A DNA stretch of 64,000 bases, from NCBI RefSeq assembly GCF_027409185.1, contig NC_084471.1, forward strand, positions 9,329,035 through 9,393,034, read 5' to 3'. The stretch comes from Cynocephalus volans. Taxonomy: Eukaryota; Chordata; Mammalia; Dermoptera; Cynocephalidae. Shown here one piece after another: positions 46,655 through 58,110 of this stretch (its first letter is position 1; every line of letters begins with the position of its first letter). The translations under genes and the position numbers were made by a program. The notes under the pieces were generated by a model. It saw nothing but the letters and a program-made list of their open reading frames with translations, had not been told where the DNA came from and did no database searches.

Positions 46655-46810
46655 GGGGTAGTGCAATGAGCTCTGGGTTCAAATCCCAGCACTGTCCCAT
46701 GGTAGGTTCCAGGGCACCTCTTTGAGCCTCAGTTTTGTCACTTACAAGATGGGGTTGATGATAACCACCTGGCAAGACTATTTTGCAGATTTACGTAGTG
46801 TGCCTCACCC
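46655..46810 (+). repeat. MIR SINE fragment
   Basis: MIR-like: GAGCTCTGGGTTCAAATCCC, TTTGAGCCTCAGTTTTGTCA, AGATGGGGTTGATGATAA. Confidence 0.7.
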
Positions 46811-46974
46811 AGAGGAGGTCAGAAAGTCATGTTTCTGCTGAATTGGGTGTTGTGGAAAGCACCCACAACTGCCAAAATTATCCTATACGTTTTCAGTTGG
46901 TCAACGTTGATTTCTTTGCAGTTTCTGTCTAAGCCACTCATTTTTGGCAAGGGCTGTTCGGTGGACAACCTGCT

Positions 46975-47600
46975 GCTTTTATTCAATTATTCAGCAAATA
47001 ACCATGGACACGTTTGTGTGCAGGGTGCTCTGCCAAGTGCTTGGGTAACAAGGTTAATAAAGTCCCTGTCCTTGTGCAACTTGTAGTCAGGGGTGGGAAG
47101 ACAAATAAACAGGTCAGTGTTAGAGGCACAAGACAAGCAAAGACAGAGATAAGAGTTACAAAGAAAGTAAAACAGGAAACGTGGCAGAGTGATGTGGGGT
47201 GGACTGGGAGTTTAGCGAAGGCCCTTAAGAGGAAGTGGCATTTAAAAGAGACAAGAAGCCAGCCATGGAAGAAGATGGGAGGTAGGGTAACGGTGCACCC
47301 AGCAGAGGGCACAGCAAGGGCAATGGAGCTGAGGTAGGAACAAGCTGAGAATGTTCAAGGAAAACACAGAAGGCAGCAGGACTGCAGCGCTGGAGTAAGG
47401 GCAAGCAAACAGGAAGAGGCCAGACGGAGAGCTACACACAGGCCAGGGCTGTGCTGTGTGTGTGTCGGGAAACCACTGGAGGGTTTTCAGCAGAATGACA
47501 GGATCTCATTTAAATCTCAGGAAGATCCCTTTGGCTGCTGCATGGAGGATGGATGACAAGAGGGGATGCCAGATTAGTTAAGAGGCTACTGCAGTTGTCC
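46975..47600 (-). repeat. L2 LINE fragment (reverse)
   Basis: Reverse L2: ATAAAGTCCCTGTCCTTGTG, ACTGGAGGGTTTTCAGCAGA, CAGGATCTCATTTAAATCTC and ACTGCAGTTGTCCAGGCCTG. Confidence 0.75.
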
Positions 47601-48059
47601 AGGCCTGGATCAAGGAAGATCCTCCGCCTGTAGAGGTACAGTGCATGACAAGTCCTGGGAGCAAGAGCACAGATGAACCAGGGTGACCTCTGAAAACACC
47701 AGAAGGGTCACAGCCTCAACCCTCCCTGCAGCCCTCCAGGAGGTGCTCAATGAATACTTGTTGGCTGATCCCAGCGCTTTGGAAACACGAACCAACCAGA
47801 AGACATGGCTCTTGGTCTCAGGGACTCTGATACCTTGTTCCCTTTCCACGTATCTGTGGACAGTGTAGGAAGCGTTAGAGAGTGGGTGATGCCTCAATTT
47901 TCTTCTGAAAAGCAGGGATACCTCTTACCTTGAAGGACTGTCATGACAACTAATGGGGAACTATGAGCACAAGCATGATACAAATGTTAGTGACAGCTAC
48001 AATTTCCACAGATAGGAGCTTCGTGGAAACTGGAAGTAACCTGAAGGAATCAGTCCTGC

Positions 48060-48320
48060 AAGGCAGCTGAGACCTCAGAATCTGGAGTCCAGTAGGCCTG
48101 GCTCCATCTGACACCCTGTTCTACCACAGCTGTGCGACCTTGCATGTATGACTTCATCTCTCTGAGCATCAGTCTGCAAAATAGGGCTGCTTATAATTGT
48201 TCCTGCCTCAAACACTTGTTGAGCGGATTCAATGAGAAGGCACAGAAAGTGCCAAGCATAGTGCGGGCACACAGTAGCATTAAATATATAATGGCTGCTG
48301 TCGTGATTATCACCATTCTC
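48060..48320 (+). repeat. MIR SINE
   Basis: MIR-like: CACAGCTGTGCGACCTTGCA, TCTCTGAGCATCAGTCTGCA and GTGCCAAGCATAGTG. Confidence 0.65.
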
Positions 48321-48804
48321 ATTAAGGTCGTGTTGCAGCCTCTGACACGGGGTTCAGGAACTGCTAAACCAAAGTTGACTAGACAGTTCGGAAGTCAGGA
48401 AGATGGGTTCTGAAAGCAGACAGCTTCCACGGCCCGATGGGCAAGCAGCGCTCACACACCTGCAGAAGCTATCAGGACGCTGCAAAGAAACCAACTCGCT
48501 AGAAGAAATAAATAAGGCAGGAGGGAGTCTGTAGCTGGTGCTGACAGAGAAAGGAAAACGAGCCGTTTCCAATAGGCCGTTAAATGTGATGAAAGGAGCC
48601 GGCTTCTGTGGAGGATCCTGGGAGCTGACATCTAGTAGTCACTTTGTCAGCCCAGGTCAAACCTCCAGCTCCAGTTCCAGCCGGCTTTCCTCAGAGGACA
48701 CCTCTGCCTCTGATGACACTCGGGTCTACCACCGTGGTCCCCACCAGCCTCCTTTCCCCTCTCCCTTCCTAGTCCTACACGAGGCTCACTCAAGAGACGG
48801 ACTG

Positions 48805-48990
48805 CCAGGTCCACTTTGCAACTCTGCCACTTATGCAATGTCACTTAACCTCTCTGTGCCCTAGTTTCTTCCTCTGAAAAATGGGGATAATTATAGTGCC
48901 TACCTATAGGGGGGCTGTTACAAGGATTAAATAAACTAATCTAGAAAAAAGCACTCACAACAGGGCCTGACCACTGGGGAATTGCTGGAT
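48805..48990 (+). repeat. MIR SINE
   Basis: Clear MIR: CTCTGCCACTTATGCAATGT, CACTTAACCTCTCTGTGCCC, AAAATGGGGATAATTATAGT, ACAAGGATTAAATAAACTAA. Confidence 0.8.
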
Positions 48991-49258
48991 CAGTGTCTTA
49001 AAATTAATAAAAAATGTACAAAAAAATTAATTAATAAAAAATGTAAAACTCTTCTAGCTCCTTTTGTCTGAGTTTCTTGTCCTGATCCTCAAACACAGGT
49101 TACTATCAAACATCACCAAATCTCAGGGCTTGTTTTCAGAGGCCCAGAGAACCGAAGGGACTACGGTAGCAGAGCCTGACTTGAACCCAAACTCATATCT
49201 TCCTCCTATATCGAGGTTATACCAAGTGACCTGTTCCTTCTTTAAATGTCCCTGCCTT

Positions 49259-49453
49259 GGGCTGGCCCGTGGCTCACTCGGGAGAGTGTGGTGCTGATAA
49301 CACCAAGGCCACGGGTTCGGATCCCATATAGGGATGGCCGGTTCGCTCACTGAGCGTGGTGCTGACAACACCAAGTCAAGGGTTAGGATCCCCTTACTGG
49401 TCATCTTTTAAAAAAAATTTTAAAATAAATAAAAAATAAATAAATAAATAAAT
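49259..49453 (+). mobile_element. CYN-type SINE, dimer
   Basis: Dimer with a short deletion in the right half (CTCACTGAGCG) and a TAAA-repeat tail. A 15-bp duplication, aaatgtccctgcctt, flanks it (49244-49258 and 49454-49468). Confidence 0.94.
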
Positions 49454-49505
49454 AAATGTCCCTGCCTTCGTCTGTCTCAGTGCTTCTGCTTAGAATGCCC
49501 TTTCT

Positions 49506-49682
49506 AGGGCCGGCCCGTGGCTCACTCGGGAGAGTGCGGTGCTGATAACACCAAGGCCTCGGGTTCGGATCCCATATACGGATGGCCGGTTCGCTCACTG
49601 GCTGAGCGTGGTGCTGACAACACCAAGTCAAGGGTTAAGATCCCCTTACCGGTCATCTTTAAAAAAAAAAAAAAAAAAAAAA
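49506..49682 (+). mobile_element. CYN-type SINE, dimer
   Basis: Nearly consensus dimer with a long pure A tail. A 14-bp duplication, agaatgccctttct, flanks it (49492-49505 and 49683-49696). It is probably one of the youngest copies here. Confidence 0.95.
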
Positions 49683-50244
49683 AGAATGCCCTTTCTCTGG
49701 CCTTTCTCAACCCATCTCTCAAATGTTCAAATGGTACTTCTTACTTTGCCCACCCCTGGGCAAAATAAACCTTCCTCCTCTACACTAGGGCATGATTTAA
49801 TTTGACAACACAATGGCTGAATGTGTCCTCCTGGCACCTCTACTGGAGCCAATGGCCCAGAGGGTGAATCAGACCCAGTTCTGTCCTTGGGAAGCTCAGG
49901 TTAATCAACCATATCTGCCTCGTCCCCAAGCTCCAAGCTCCACCGGGGTGGCAAGCCGAACACACAGCAGGCACCAAAGAACTGAACTTACTCAGATCTC
50001 CACACTCAGGGGCCAGTCCTCCTTCCACTGCTGTTCTGCCTTTTCCAGTCATGTTTCCAGAAACCTACTGAGAGTACTTTTGCTGGGCCAGCCCCACAGG
50101 GCCCTGGGACACAGAGCCAGTTCAGTAGAACCCCTGGCCTTGGGGAGCCTGCTGACCTTTTAGCTTCAGCCCCTACCCCAGTTGCATTTGCCAATTTAGA
50201 CCATCCTCGTACCTGTTCTTGTCTTACATATTGGAGATGAAGGT

Positions 50245-50430
50245 GGCTGCAGCGGGCAGCAGCACACTCAAGAGTCATGAATGCCTGGGTTCAAATCCAG
50301 TGGGATAACCTTGGGCCAGCCACACAAATCCTGTGTTCCTCAATTTCTTTATCTGTGAAATGGAGATAGTAATGCCCACCACTCATGGAACTACTGTAAG
50401 AATCAGAATGTAAGTCAACCTCACAGCACA
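50245..50430 (+). repeat. MIR SINE fragment
   Basis: MIR-like: TGCCTGGGTTCAAATCC, CTCAATTTCTTTATCTGTGA, AATGGAGATAGTAATG. Confidence 0.7.
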
Positions 50431-52610
50431 AAAGCAATTGTGGCTAACCCAGGAATTCCCTTCCTCTTCCCCCCCACCCCGAGGAATCCTTCCCTAACTT
50501 TTCCACATTACCCTGAGCCATCTCCCCTCTCTCCACTCCCACTGCATTAACCCCAGAATTGAGCATTTTCTTTTACTCTTATTGGCTCACTAGAGTCAAC
50601 TTGCTCTTTGTAGCCAGACTATAAGTGACAAACTCAATCCCAAACCTGACTCACAGAATCTCACAAGAGGCACTTGAAAAGTAACTTGCTGAGGGAGCCC
50701 AGGACTCTGGGACAGAGTGAAGATTTGGAATCAGAAAAATGAGTGGGGAAATAAAAATTTAAAAAATAATTTTAAAAAAGAGAGAGAGAGAGAAAGAAAA
50801 CTGAGTAGGAATCCTAGCTCTGCACTGTGACTTTCCAGCAAGACACTCAATCAACTCTCTAAGCCTTGGGTTTCTCATCTGGAAAATGAGGATTGAAAAC
50901 TGTCTACCTGACATTGTTACTGTGGACAGATGAGCCAACATATGTGAAAGCCCTCTTGCTATAAAACAAAAAGTGCTATTTAAGAGAATATTTTCAGGTT
51001 CTCAAACCCAGAGCTACTGATGCCTCAACTTGCCTACACATAAATCTCACTGAGCTTCTTAGCTCCTAAATAATCCAACAAACCCCAAATTCTTACCTGC
51101 CCGGTCTAAATAAAAAGCCAACAGCTTAGAGCTCGCAGTATTCATGGAACACCAACCCCATCCCAGCTCAGGGACCACAAAGTTTCTTTCCCATCCTCAG
51201 ATCTCTGCCCAACTAGACACAGGTTTCTCCTTCCCAGCTTACCGCACCCCCAAATCTCAAGCCTGCTTGCAGTGGATTTTGGCCAGACATCATTTCTCTC
51301 AAGAATCCAACTTCCATGGGAGGTGAAAGTGGGGAAAGAAGACGCAGAAGGTATGGCTGAATGTGTGGGGGGAGTCTTGGTAGTAGGACTAAAGATTCCT
51401 CTAGAATTTCGTGCCCAACACAGTTGCTCAATGTACTATAATTATCGCATTTGTGTGAAGATTCAAGGATCTGCATTCTGCTATTTTCATCAGACTGGAT
51501 GAACCGCAGGCGCCGAGGAAAACGCAAGAAGTTGAGATGTAAAGTCTTGTGCTTAGGAGCCCAAGTCTTGTCTCGCAACCCGAGAAACGAAGTCCCCGAC
51601 GGCGCTGCTGTGGCCCCAGCCCCCCACTCCAGCCCCCAGACTCGAGACTCCCACTGGGGTCCCCCCGCTAGTCTTCTCCACTCATGCCATGTCGCCACCA
51701 CAGCCATGAGGTCCTATCAAAGTGAACTGTTTCTACATAATTTTTTTTCCTGGGAAAACGGCTTTGTCTCTCTCTGTGCAAAGACCCCAAAACAAGGCAC
51801 CTTATAAACACTCGAACCAAACACAGTTCAAGGGGAAAGGGGGGAACGGAGGAGGGAGCAGGCCCCGGAAGGAGCCCCTAGGCCCGCTGAGGGCAGGAGG
51901 AGGACTCCAGGCCCCCCAGCCCCGTCGGGGTGGCCCCAGCCCAGGCGCCGGAGCCCGCGCCCCGCAGTCCGAGGGAGCTCCCAGCCGGCGACAGGACCCC
52001 CGCCGCCCCCCGCCGCCTGCAGGCCTCTGAGCCCGGTGACGAGCCCGCGACCGGAAACACCCCCCTGCCCCGCCGGCCCAGACCGCGCCCCCCTTTCCTG
52101 CCGCCCCCTCCCCCCGGCCCGGCTGCAGGCCCCGGATCCCCGGGCTCGCGTGGCCGCCGCAGCCGGCAGAGGCGGCCCGTCGGGCGGCCGTGGTCCCCGG
52201 TCCTCGCCGCGGCCCCTCCAACTCCGGGCGCTGCGGGGCCAAGGCGAACACAAAAGGAAGGGGGGCGCTGCGGGCTGCGCCCCTGCAGCCCCCTAGACCC
52301 CCCGCGGGGCAGCAAGGTGTCCGCGCACGCCCAGAGCTCCGGACCCCAGGAGAGGGCCCCCCAGGAGCAGATTCCAAGACGCCCCCAGGGGGCTGCAGGG
52401 GCGGCCGAGTCCCCGCGGCGGCAGGTGTCCCCGCCGCGCAAGAACTTTGAAACTTTGGGGCCGAGCTCGGGGACCGGCATCCCCCAAAAGGAGGAAATGG
52501 GGACTTGGGGCTCCCTCTTTTGGCAAGACCCCCCGTCCCGATGGCCCGGCGTGCGCCTCCTCCCCGGCCCGGCCTCTGCCCCGCCGGGCTCGGCCGCGCC
52601 AAGCACTCAC

Positions 52611-52800
52611 CTCGGCCGGGCTGCGCTCCCCGCGGGCCTGCGCCGAGCCCGATAAATGGTATGCTATGACTAGAGGTATGATTACGTTATTATTATTAGT
52701 AATAATAAGAGTAAATGCTATTTAATTACGGGCGGCCGCATCCTGCTCCCGGCGCCGCCGCCCCGGCAGCTCCGTCCATGCGGCTCCGGAGCGCTTGACT
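52611..52800 (-). other. ZC3H7B: ZC3H7B exon 1 (non-coding); 5' end approximate
   Basis: The 3' border is set by a good donor (GAG|GTGAGTG on the minus strand). The 5' end is a guess within the CpG island. The exon contains an unusual AT-rich block at 52651-52729. The transcript then joins exon 2, where the ATG lies. Confidence 0.6.
52690..52708. repeat. 19-bp perfect palindrome in AT-rich block
   Basis: TTATTATTA and TAATAATAA flank a single G at 52699. It sits in an AT-rich insert of about 80 bp inside the CpG island. Confidence 0.9.
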
Positions 52801-53664
52801 TTCATCTCCAGCGCCCTCGGCCAGCCGCGCGCGGCTGCACCCGCTGGAGGCTCCGTCGCCCGCAGCTCTTCCTCCTCGGTCCTAGAGCGCGCGGCTCCCC
52901 TCGCCTGGCCGCGCCCGGGGTGGGCGGCGCACCTGGGAGCGGGGGTGGGGGCGTCGGGGAAGGCCCCTTCCCCGTGGGCAGCTCATGCCTGGAATCCACC
53001 TTCAGTTTCTTTCAAAGTGTCCTCCCTTCCTATGAAGGGGTTTTCTCTGCCTTTCTGGGCTGATGCTGGTCAAACCCATCTGGGTACAGGTGCTTCCAGG
53101 GAAGGCTCCCCCAAACCCTTGCTGCGTGCGCCTTTCGCAGATGAGGACCGAAAGCTCTGTAAGGAATCAGGGTCTAACTTGGTCGGGGGTCTTATGCATG
53201 GGATTTTAAAGAAAAAAATATTCAATGACACTTGTTGAAGACGGTCAGGCAGACTTTGGGGCGGGGGCATGAAGGTAAATGTAGGAACCATCGCAGTGGG
53301 GCCGTGGGGAGAGAGAGATTGGGTTCGACTTGGCATTCATCATGGGCAACCAGGAATTCATAACCCAGGAGTAGGGGAGGCGGGTGTCCGTGGGTAGAAA
53401 ATTACTAAATTATTTTCAGAGGTAAGGGGGATTCTGTCCTAACCTACCTAACGAGATTCATCACTTGGGGATGTTGGGGTGGATGAGGAGGAACCTGATT
53501 AGATGTTGATGATGATCAGATATGGACTATGCGGGATTCTAGATAAACCAACTTAGCAGGATTCTTGCTAAAACTGGACAATGTAGAAGTGAATAGGCAA
53601 GTCCAAACGTCGAGGTCTAGTTGAAAAGTTCAGGGGAGCCTAAATAAAGTTCAGTCGAGGATAA

Positions 53665-53842
53665 TTTTTTTTTTTTTTTTTTTTTTTGAGATGACCGGTA
53701 AGGGGATCTTAACCCTTGACTTGGTGTTGTCAGCACCACACTCTCCCAAGTGAGCTGACCAGCCATCCCTATATCGGATCCAAACCCGTGGCCTTGGTGT
53801 TGTCAGCACCACACTCTCCCAAGTCAGCCACTGGCCGGCCCT
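53665..53842 (-). mobile_element. CYN-type SINE, dimer
   Basis: Reverse dimer with a long T run at left. Only a short agga-type flank is shared, so the duplication is not clear. Confidence 0.9.
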
Positions 53843-54164
53843 CTAAGGATAGAGTTTTTGTCAGGGCTCTTTCCAGAAGGGATTTGAGGCTGCTTAGAAG
53901 ATCTGCTATGTAAGGGGAAATTAACCAGACAGGCCAGCTGTAAGCATCCATGGCATTTCTGGATTTGAACCCAGAGCTTCTGATTCCAAACAACGTTCAT
54001 CCCACCATACCACTACTTGCCACATGGATTCTGGAGGACTCCCACATTTCCATGAGAGTTCTCCCAAATTTCTCCCTTTCTTCCTCTTCACTTTACACAC
54101 AAACACACATTTATTGTGGATCAGCTGTGAGCCCGGCAGACTTTATCTTTACAAATGTTGTCTC

Positions 54165-54276
54165 CTCGAGGCTGGCCAGTTAGCTCAGTTGGTTAGAGGG
54201 CAGTGTTATGATGCAAGGGCAAGGGTTCGGATCCCTGCACTGGCCAGCTGCCAAAAAAAAAAAGAAAAGAAAAAGA
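54165..54276 (+). mobile_element. CYN-type SINE, monomer
   Basis: tRNA-Ile-like monomer: CTGGCCAGTTAGCTCAGTTG, B box GGTTCGGATCC and an A/G tail. Flanked by acaaatgttgtctc and acaattgttatctc (54151-54164 and 54277-54290). Confidence 0.9.
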
Positions 54277-54618
54277 ACAATTGTTATCTCTTCTTGTGCC
54301 GGATACAATCTTAGAACTGGAGATACAGCAGTGAGACAAATTTAAAACATTTAAATACACTGTAGTAAGGTAGTAAGCGCTAAGAGGGACGAGAACCTCA
54401 GGCTGTGTTTAAAGACTTGAAAGGAGAATGAAACGCATCTACCCCTTCAGGAGTTCTTGAACTCTTCCTTCTGTGGGTGCCTTCTCACTTCTCACTACTC
54501 TTAAATTAACAAAAAGACAGCCTCTGGCATGAAGTGGATGAACATTTACATCTAGAAACAAAAGCGGAGTCTAGTGCTCCAGAAGGTCTTCAAAAACTTC
54601 ATGGAAAAATTCATATTA

Positions 54619-54623
<5 letters not shown>

Positions 54624-54652
<29 letters not shown>

Positions 54653-54826
54653 GAAGTTTTTAATTTAATTTAATTTTATTTTATTTTTATTTTTTAGTCA
54701 TTTTTTCGTGACCAGCACTCAGCCAGTGAGTGCACCGGTCAGTCCTATATAGGATCCGAACCCGCAGCGGGAGCGTCGCCGCGCTGCCAGCGCAGCACTC
54801 TACCAAGTGTGCCACGGGCTCGGCCC
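54624..54826 (-). mobile_element. tRNA-derived SINE of a second type
   Basis: On the minus strand it starts GGGCCGAGCCCGTGGCACAC and has B box GGTTCGGATCC. Its anticodon-arm region is CG-rich and unlike the CYN left half. The 3' part (CTCACTGGCTGAGTGCTGGT) resembles the CYN right half. A perfect 17-bp duplication, aaattcatattatcttt, flanks it (54607-54623 and 54827-54843). Confidence 0.85.
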
Positions 54827-54984
54827 AAATTCATATTATCTTTGAATTCCATTTTTTCCCCTAGCCTTTAAATGATTTTTCCACTCTCATAGATGTTTAG
54901 TAGTAAATCAACCCCTGCATCGCCTGGGATAGACTCAAGATCATGGGCTCAAGGCAGTGTCACACTGAGCCTGGCGATTTCAGG

Positions 54985-55230
54985 AGGCTGGGTGGTGTGG
55001 TAGGGATGTCGCTGAGGTGGCATTAGGAAGACCAAGGTCCCCAGCTCTGCCACTTGCTGTCTGTGTGACCCTGGGCAATTTCACAGCATCAGTTTCTTCA
55101 TCTGCAAAGTAAGGGTAAGAACACCAAGTCAACATAAAGTTTGTTTCAAGGATTACAATGAAACAATGCCTGTGAAGCATGTAGTACAGTGTCCAGCCCA
55201 CAGTGAGGGCTCAATCAATGTTGGTTCCCA
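54985..55230 (+). repeat. MIR SINE
   Basis: MIR-like: AGCTCTGCCACTTGCTGTCT, GTGTGACCCTGGGCAATTTC, AGTTTCTTCATCTGCAAAGT. Confidence 0.75.
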
Positions 55231-55664
55231 CACCCCGTGTACAACTTACAGTGAAACACTCTTGACAACGCATCACATCAGGCACCAGGGTTGTTATCAT
55301 TCCCGTTTTATGGATGAGGATGCTGAAGCCAGTTGAATGACTGCATCTTGCCTCAGATGAACTAGCTGGTAAACGGTCTGGTGATTCCACCATCCCAGAC
55401 TGCTGGTGAAATAACATATCCTTAAAAGAGGACGGTCCATCTTTCAAGGGGGGTTCAGCCGGATACCAGCCCCCCATGTCTTCATTGTGGCATCAACGAG
55501 TTAAACTGTTTGGGGAGCCTGAGATGGTAAAGGGGCCTTTATTATAAAACTCCAACTAGAGGTGGGGGTGCTTTTGGAGGGCCAGGAAGCTGGCACCAGT
55601 AGGTTGTTTTCTGGGAAGCCCTGAAGTTGTCAGCAGTGCTGTATGTCCCCATATTAAAGCTGAA

Positions 55665-55895
55665 ATAGTAACAGCCACCACTTCTCGTTTACTATGAGCC
55701 AAACACTTTACATATGTTGGTTCTCTTACCCTCTCAAAAACTCTGTGAGGTAGAGATTGTTTTTACACATTTTCAGGTGAAAAACAGACACAAAGCTGTT
55801 AAGTGACTTGGTCAACATCACACAGCTAAGAAAGAGGCAGACTGTATTTAGTCCCAAGCTTGTCCACCCATAAGGCATGATCACTGCACCATGAC
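55665..55895 (-). repeat. MIR SINE (reverse)
   Basis: Reverse MIR: TTTACTATGAGCCAAACACT, ACTCTGTGAGGTAGAGATTG, AAGTGACTTGGTCAACATCA. Confidence 0.72.
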
Positions 55896-56437
55896 ATGGA
55901 TCTTAAATCTGGATCTGTCTCTAGTTACCCCCAAGAGCTTATTATGTGAGTAGGTCGCTGGAGATTCTGTTTCTCTGGAGGATCCTGACTGATACTTGTA
56001 CCCGGTCGCTATGAGGATTAAGTGACTTATTACATGCAAAGCATTGATATAAGTGAGAGTGTTAATTTAAAATACATTCTCTGGGGCCCAGTCCATAGAA
56101 TTCAGATTCTCAAAGGTGAGGGTGACATGAAAAAGAGAGAGGGAGGATCCAGGAGCCTTGAAGGTGAGATAAGCTAGCCACCACACAACTATAATACAAT
56201 AGATGAAATGCAGGCGATAAAACTTGGTCACTTTTGTCCCCAACATGGTATTATAAAAATGTTCAAACACACAGAAAGGTGAAAAAATTACACAGTGAAC
56301 AACCACGTGCCCTGGATTATTCTACCATTGTTAACAGTTTCCTGTATATGCTTTATCACATATTCATCCATCCATTCATCAATCCACATGACATTTTTGT
56401 TAAAAAAAAGAAACAGGTAATTTTAAACTTTCTTCTT

Positions 56438-56606
56438 CTTTTTTTTTTTTAAAGATGACCGGTAAGGGGAACTTAACCCTTGACTTGGTGTTGTCAGCAC
56501 CACGCTCTCACAAGTGAGCCAACCGGCCATCCCTATACAGGAATCCGAACCTGTGGCCTTGGTGTTATCAGCACCGCACTCTCCCAAGTGAGCCACGGGC
56601 CGGCCC
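56438..56606 (-). mobile_element. CYN-type SINE, dimer
   Basis: Reverse dimer. A 15-bp duplication, ttaaactttcttctt, flanks it (56423-56437 and 56607-56621). Confidence 0.94.
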
Positions 56607-56749
56607 TTAAACTTTCTTCTTTATGTTCTTTTGCATTTATACTAATTTTTAAAAATTCCTGTCAGTTTTCATTAAAAAAAAAAATAAAGTTTTTGCATAT
56701 TGGAACAAAAGAATTATTAAAAGAGAAGATAATCTGCTAAAAAGCATTT

Positions 56750-56790
56750 TTTGTTTGTTTTTTGTTTTTTTGCAGCTGGCAGGTACAGGG
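56750..56790 (-). mobile_element. 5'-truncated CYN monomer fragment
   Basis: Only the 3' end (CCTGTACCTGCCAGCTGC on the minus strand) and A-rich tail remain. A 15-bp duplication, tgctaaaaagcattt, flanks it (56735-56749 and 56791-56805). Confidence 0.85.
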
Positions 56791-57377
56791 TGCTAAAAAG
56801 CATTTGGTATCAGGAAACCCTCCATAAACATTATTTAGAGCAGAATTTAAACTCCTCTGCGGACACGATCTCTTTCTATCTCATTCATCACTGGATTCTC
56901 AGGAGCTGGAATGGTGCCTGCTGGAACATAGATGTTTGATAACTATTTGTGGAGTGAATGCATTATTTTAATTATGGTTATTCACTGAGGTTAAAAAAAA
57001 TAATGTGTTCTAATGGGGAGCCCTGGGCTTGAAGGCAGGGGCAGATTTGGTTTGAGTGTTCTTCACATGGCTGCAGCCACCCCCTCCCACCAGTGGAGGT
57101 GACCCTAGGGGACTCTCTCCTGCCTGTGGGTGAGCAGACCCATCTCTCTCCAGGGACCCCAGGCCAGCAGCCAGTTGGTTGGATCTTGGAATTTCTTTTC
57201 ACATTCCTCACATGTCTGGCATACTTCAAACATTTGTTTTTGATCTGACTAAATGGCAAGTCAGCAGTCTTGGTATTTTTTAGGAAACCAGCATAAATAC
57301 TATTATTTATTCCATTTACAATTGGCAATTAAGTTTGCTTTCAGGCATCAGAATGGAATTTAAAACACTCAGTTAAG

Positions 57378-57571
57378 GGCCGGCCCGTGGCTCACTCGGG
57401 AGAGTGCGGTGCTGATAACACCAAGGCCCCGGGTTCGGATCCCATATACGGATGGCCGGTTAGCTCACTGGCTGAGCGTGGTGCTGACAACACCAAGTCA
57501 AGGGTTAAGATCCCCTTACCGGTCATCTTTTAAAAAAAAAAAAAAATAAAATAAAATAAAATAAAATAAAA
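57378..57571 (+). mobile_element. CYN-type SINE, dimer
   Basis: Nearly consensus dimer with an AAAAT-repeat tail. A 17-bp duplication, taaaacactcagttaag, flanks it (57361-57377 and 57572-57588). Confidence 0.95.
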
Positions 57572-58020
57572 TAAAACACTCAGTTAAGTAAACCAGACTA
57601 ATCAGAGGCAGCCTGCTTTTCTCTTCAAAACATTCTTTAAAAGAAATAATGCTGCACAACAGAGAAAGGTCTGAAATACTACCCCTCTCCTTATTCCCCT
57701 CACAGTCACCTCACACTCACAAAGTGACTTGTTTTGTGTGTGTTGAAAAGGACCCTAGACACTTGGCTTCTGCTGTCTCTTGTCTAAATCACCGTGTAAT
57801 TTAGGCAGGTTAATTGACCTCTGAAAGCCTTAGGTCTTCATCTGTTGAAATGAGGAGGGGGTGGCCTAGGATGGTTCTATTCATCTGTCAAAAGCTATGA
57901 CTCCACTTCTTGGGCCAGGCAGACTAGCTCTCACGTGGTAACCCTTTCCTGAGAAAGGTCAGGAAAGAGAGAGAGAGAGAGGATGCCAAGCATGTTGCGG
58001 AGATGATTCTGGACTTTTCT

Positions 58021-58110
58021 TTTTCTTTTTTTTAAAACATGACCAGGATCTTAACCCGTGACTTGGTGTTGTCAGCACCACAGTCTACCAAGTGAGCCAC
58101 AGGCCGGCCC
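58021..58110 (-). mobile_element. Chimeric, internally deleted CYN
   Basis: About 90 bp joins the start of the left half to the end of the right half. A 17-bp duplication, tgattctggacttttct, flanks it (58004-58020 and 58111-58127), so the deleted form itself may have been the inserted copy. Confidence 0.88.

Larger units (their letters stand above)
32455..52610 (-). other. ZC3H7B: Intron 1 of ZC3H7B (about 20 kb)
   Basis: The donor is at 52609-52610 (GTGAGTG) and the acceptor precedes 32454. I saw no coding exon of another gene inside. It is filled with CYN, MIR, L2, L1 and MaLR copies, plus an inverted repeat near 36.5 kb. Its first 0.8 kb (51.8-52.6 kb) is CpG-rich. Confidence 0.9.
51490..52960 (-). 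promoter_or_regulatory. ZC3H7B: CpG island and promoter region of ZC3H7B
   Basis: CpG and GC content rise sharply from about 51.5 kb, peak at 51.8-52.65 kb and again at 52.73-52.96 kb. The exon 1 donor is at 52609-52610. GC-box-like GGGGTGGGCGG and GGGGGTGGGGGCG lie near 52917 and 52943. No TATA box is evident in the GC-rich part. Long open frames on both strands are a by-product of the base composition. Confidence 0.85.

Noticed and set aside
51802-52655. Open frames of 241-266 codons on both strands
   Set aside because: They lie in the CpG island, are Pro/Arg/Gly/Ala-rich and overlap on opposite strands; GC-rich sequence has few stops. No known domain or splice evidence.
34871-57571. Coding frames of 60-116 codons sharing the same peptides across the window
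   Set aside because: The recurrent peptides are translations of CYN dimers in different frames.
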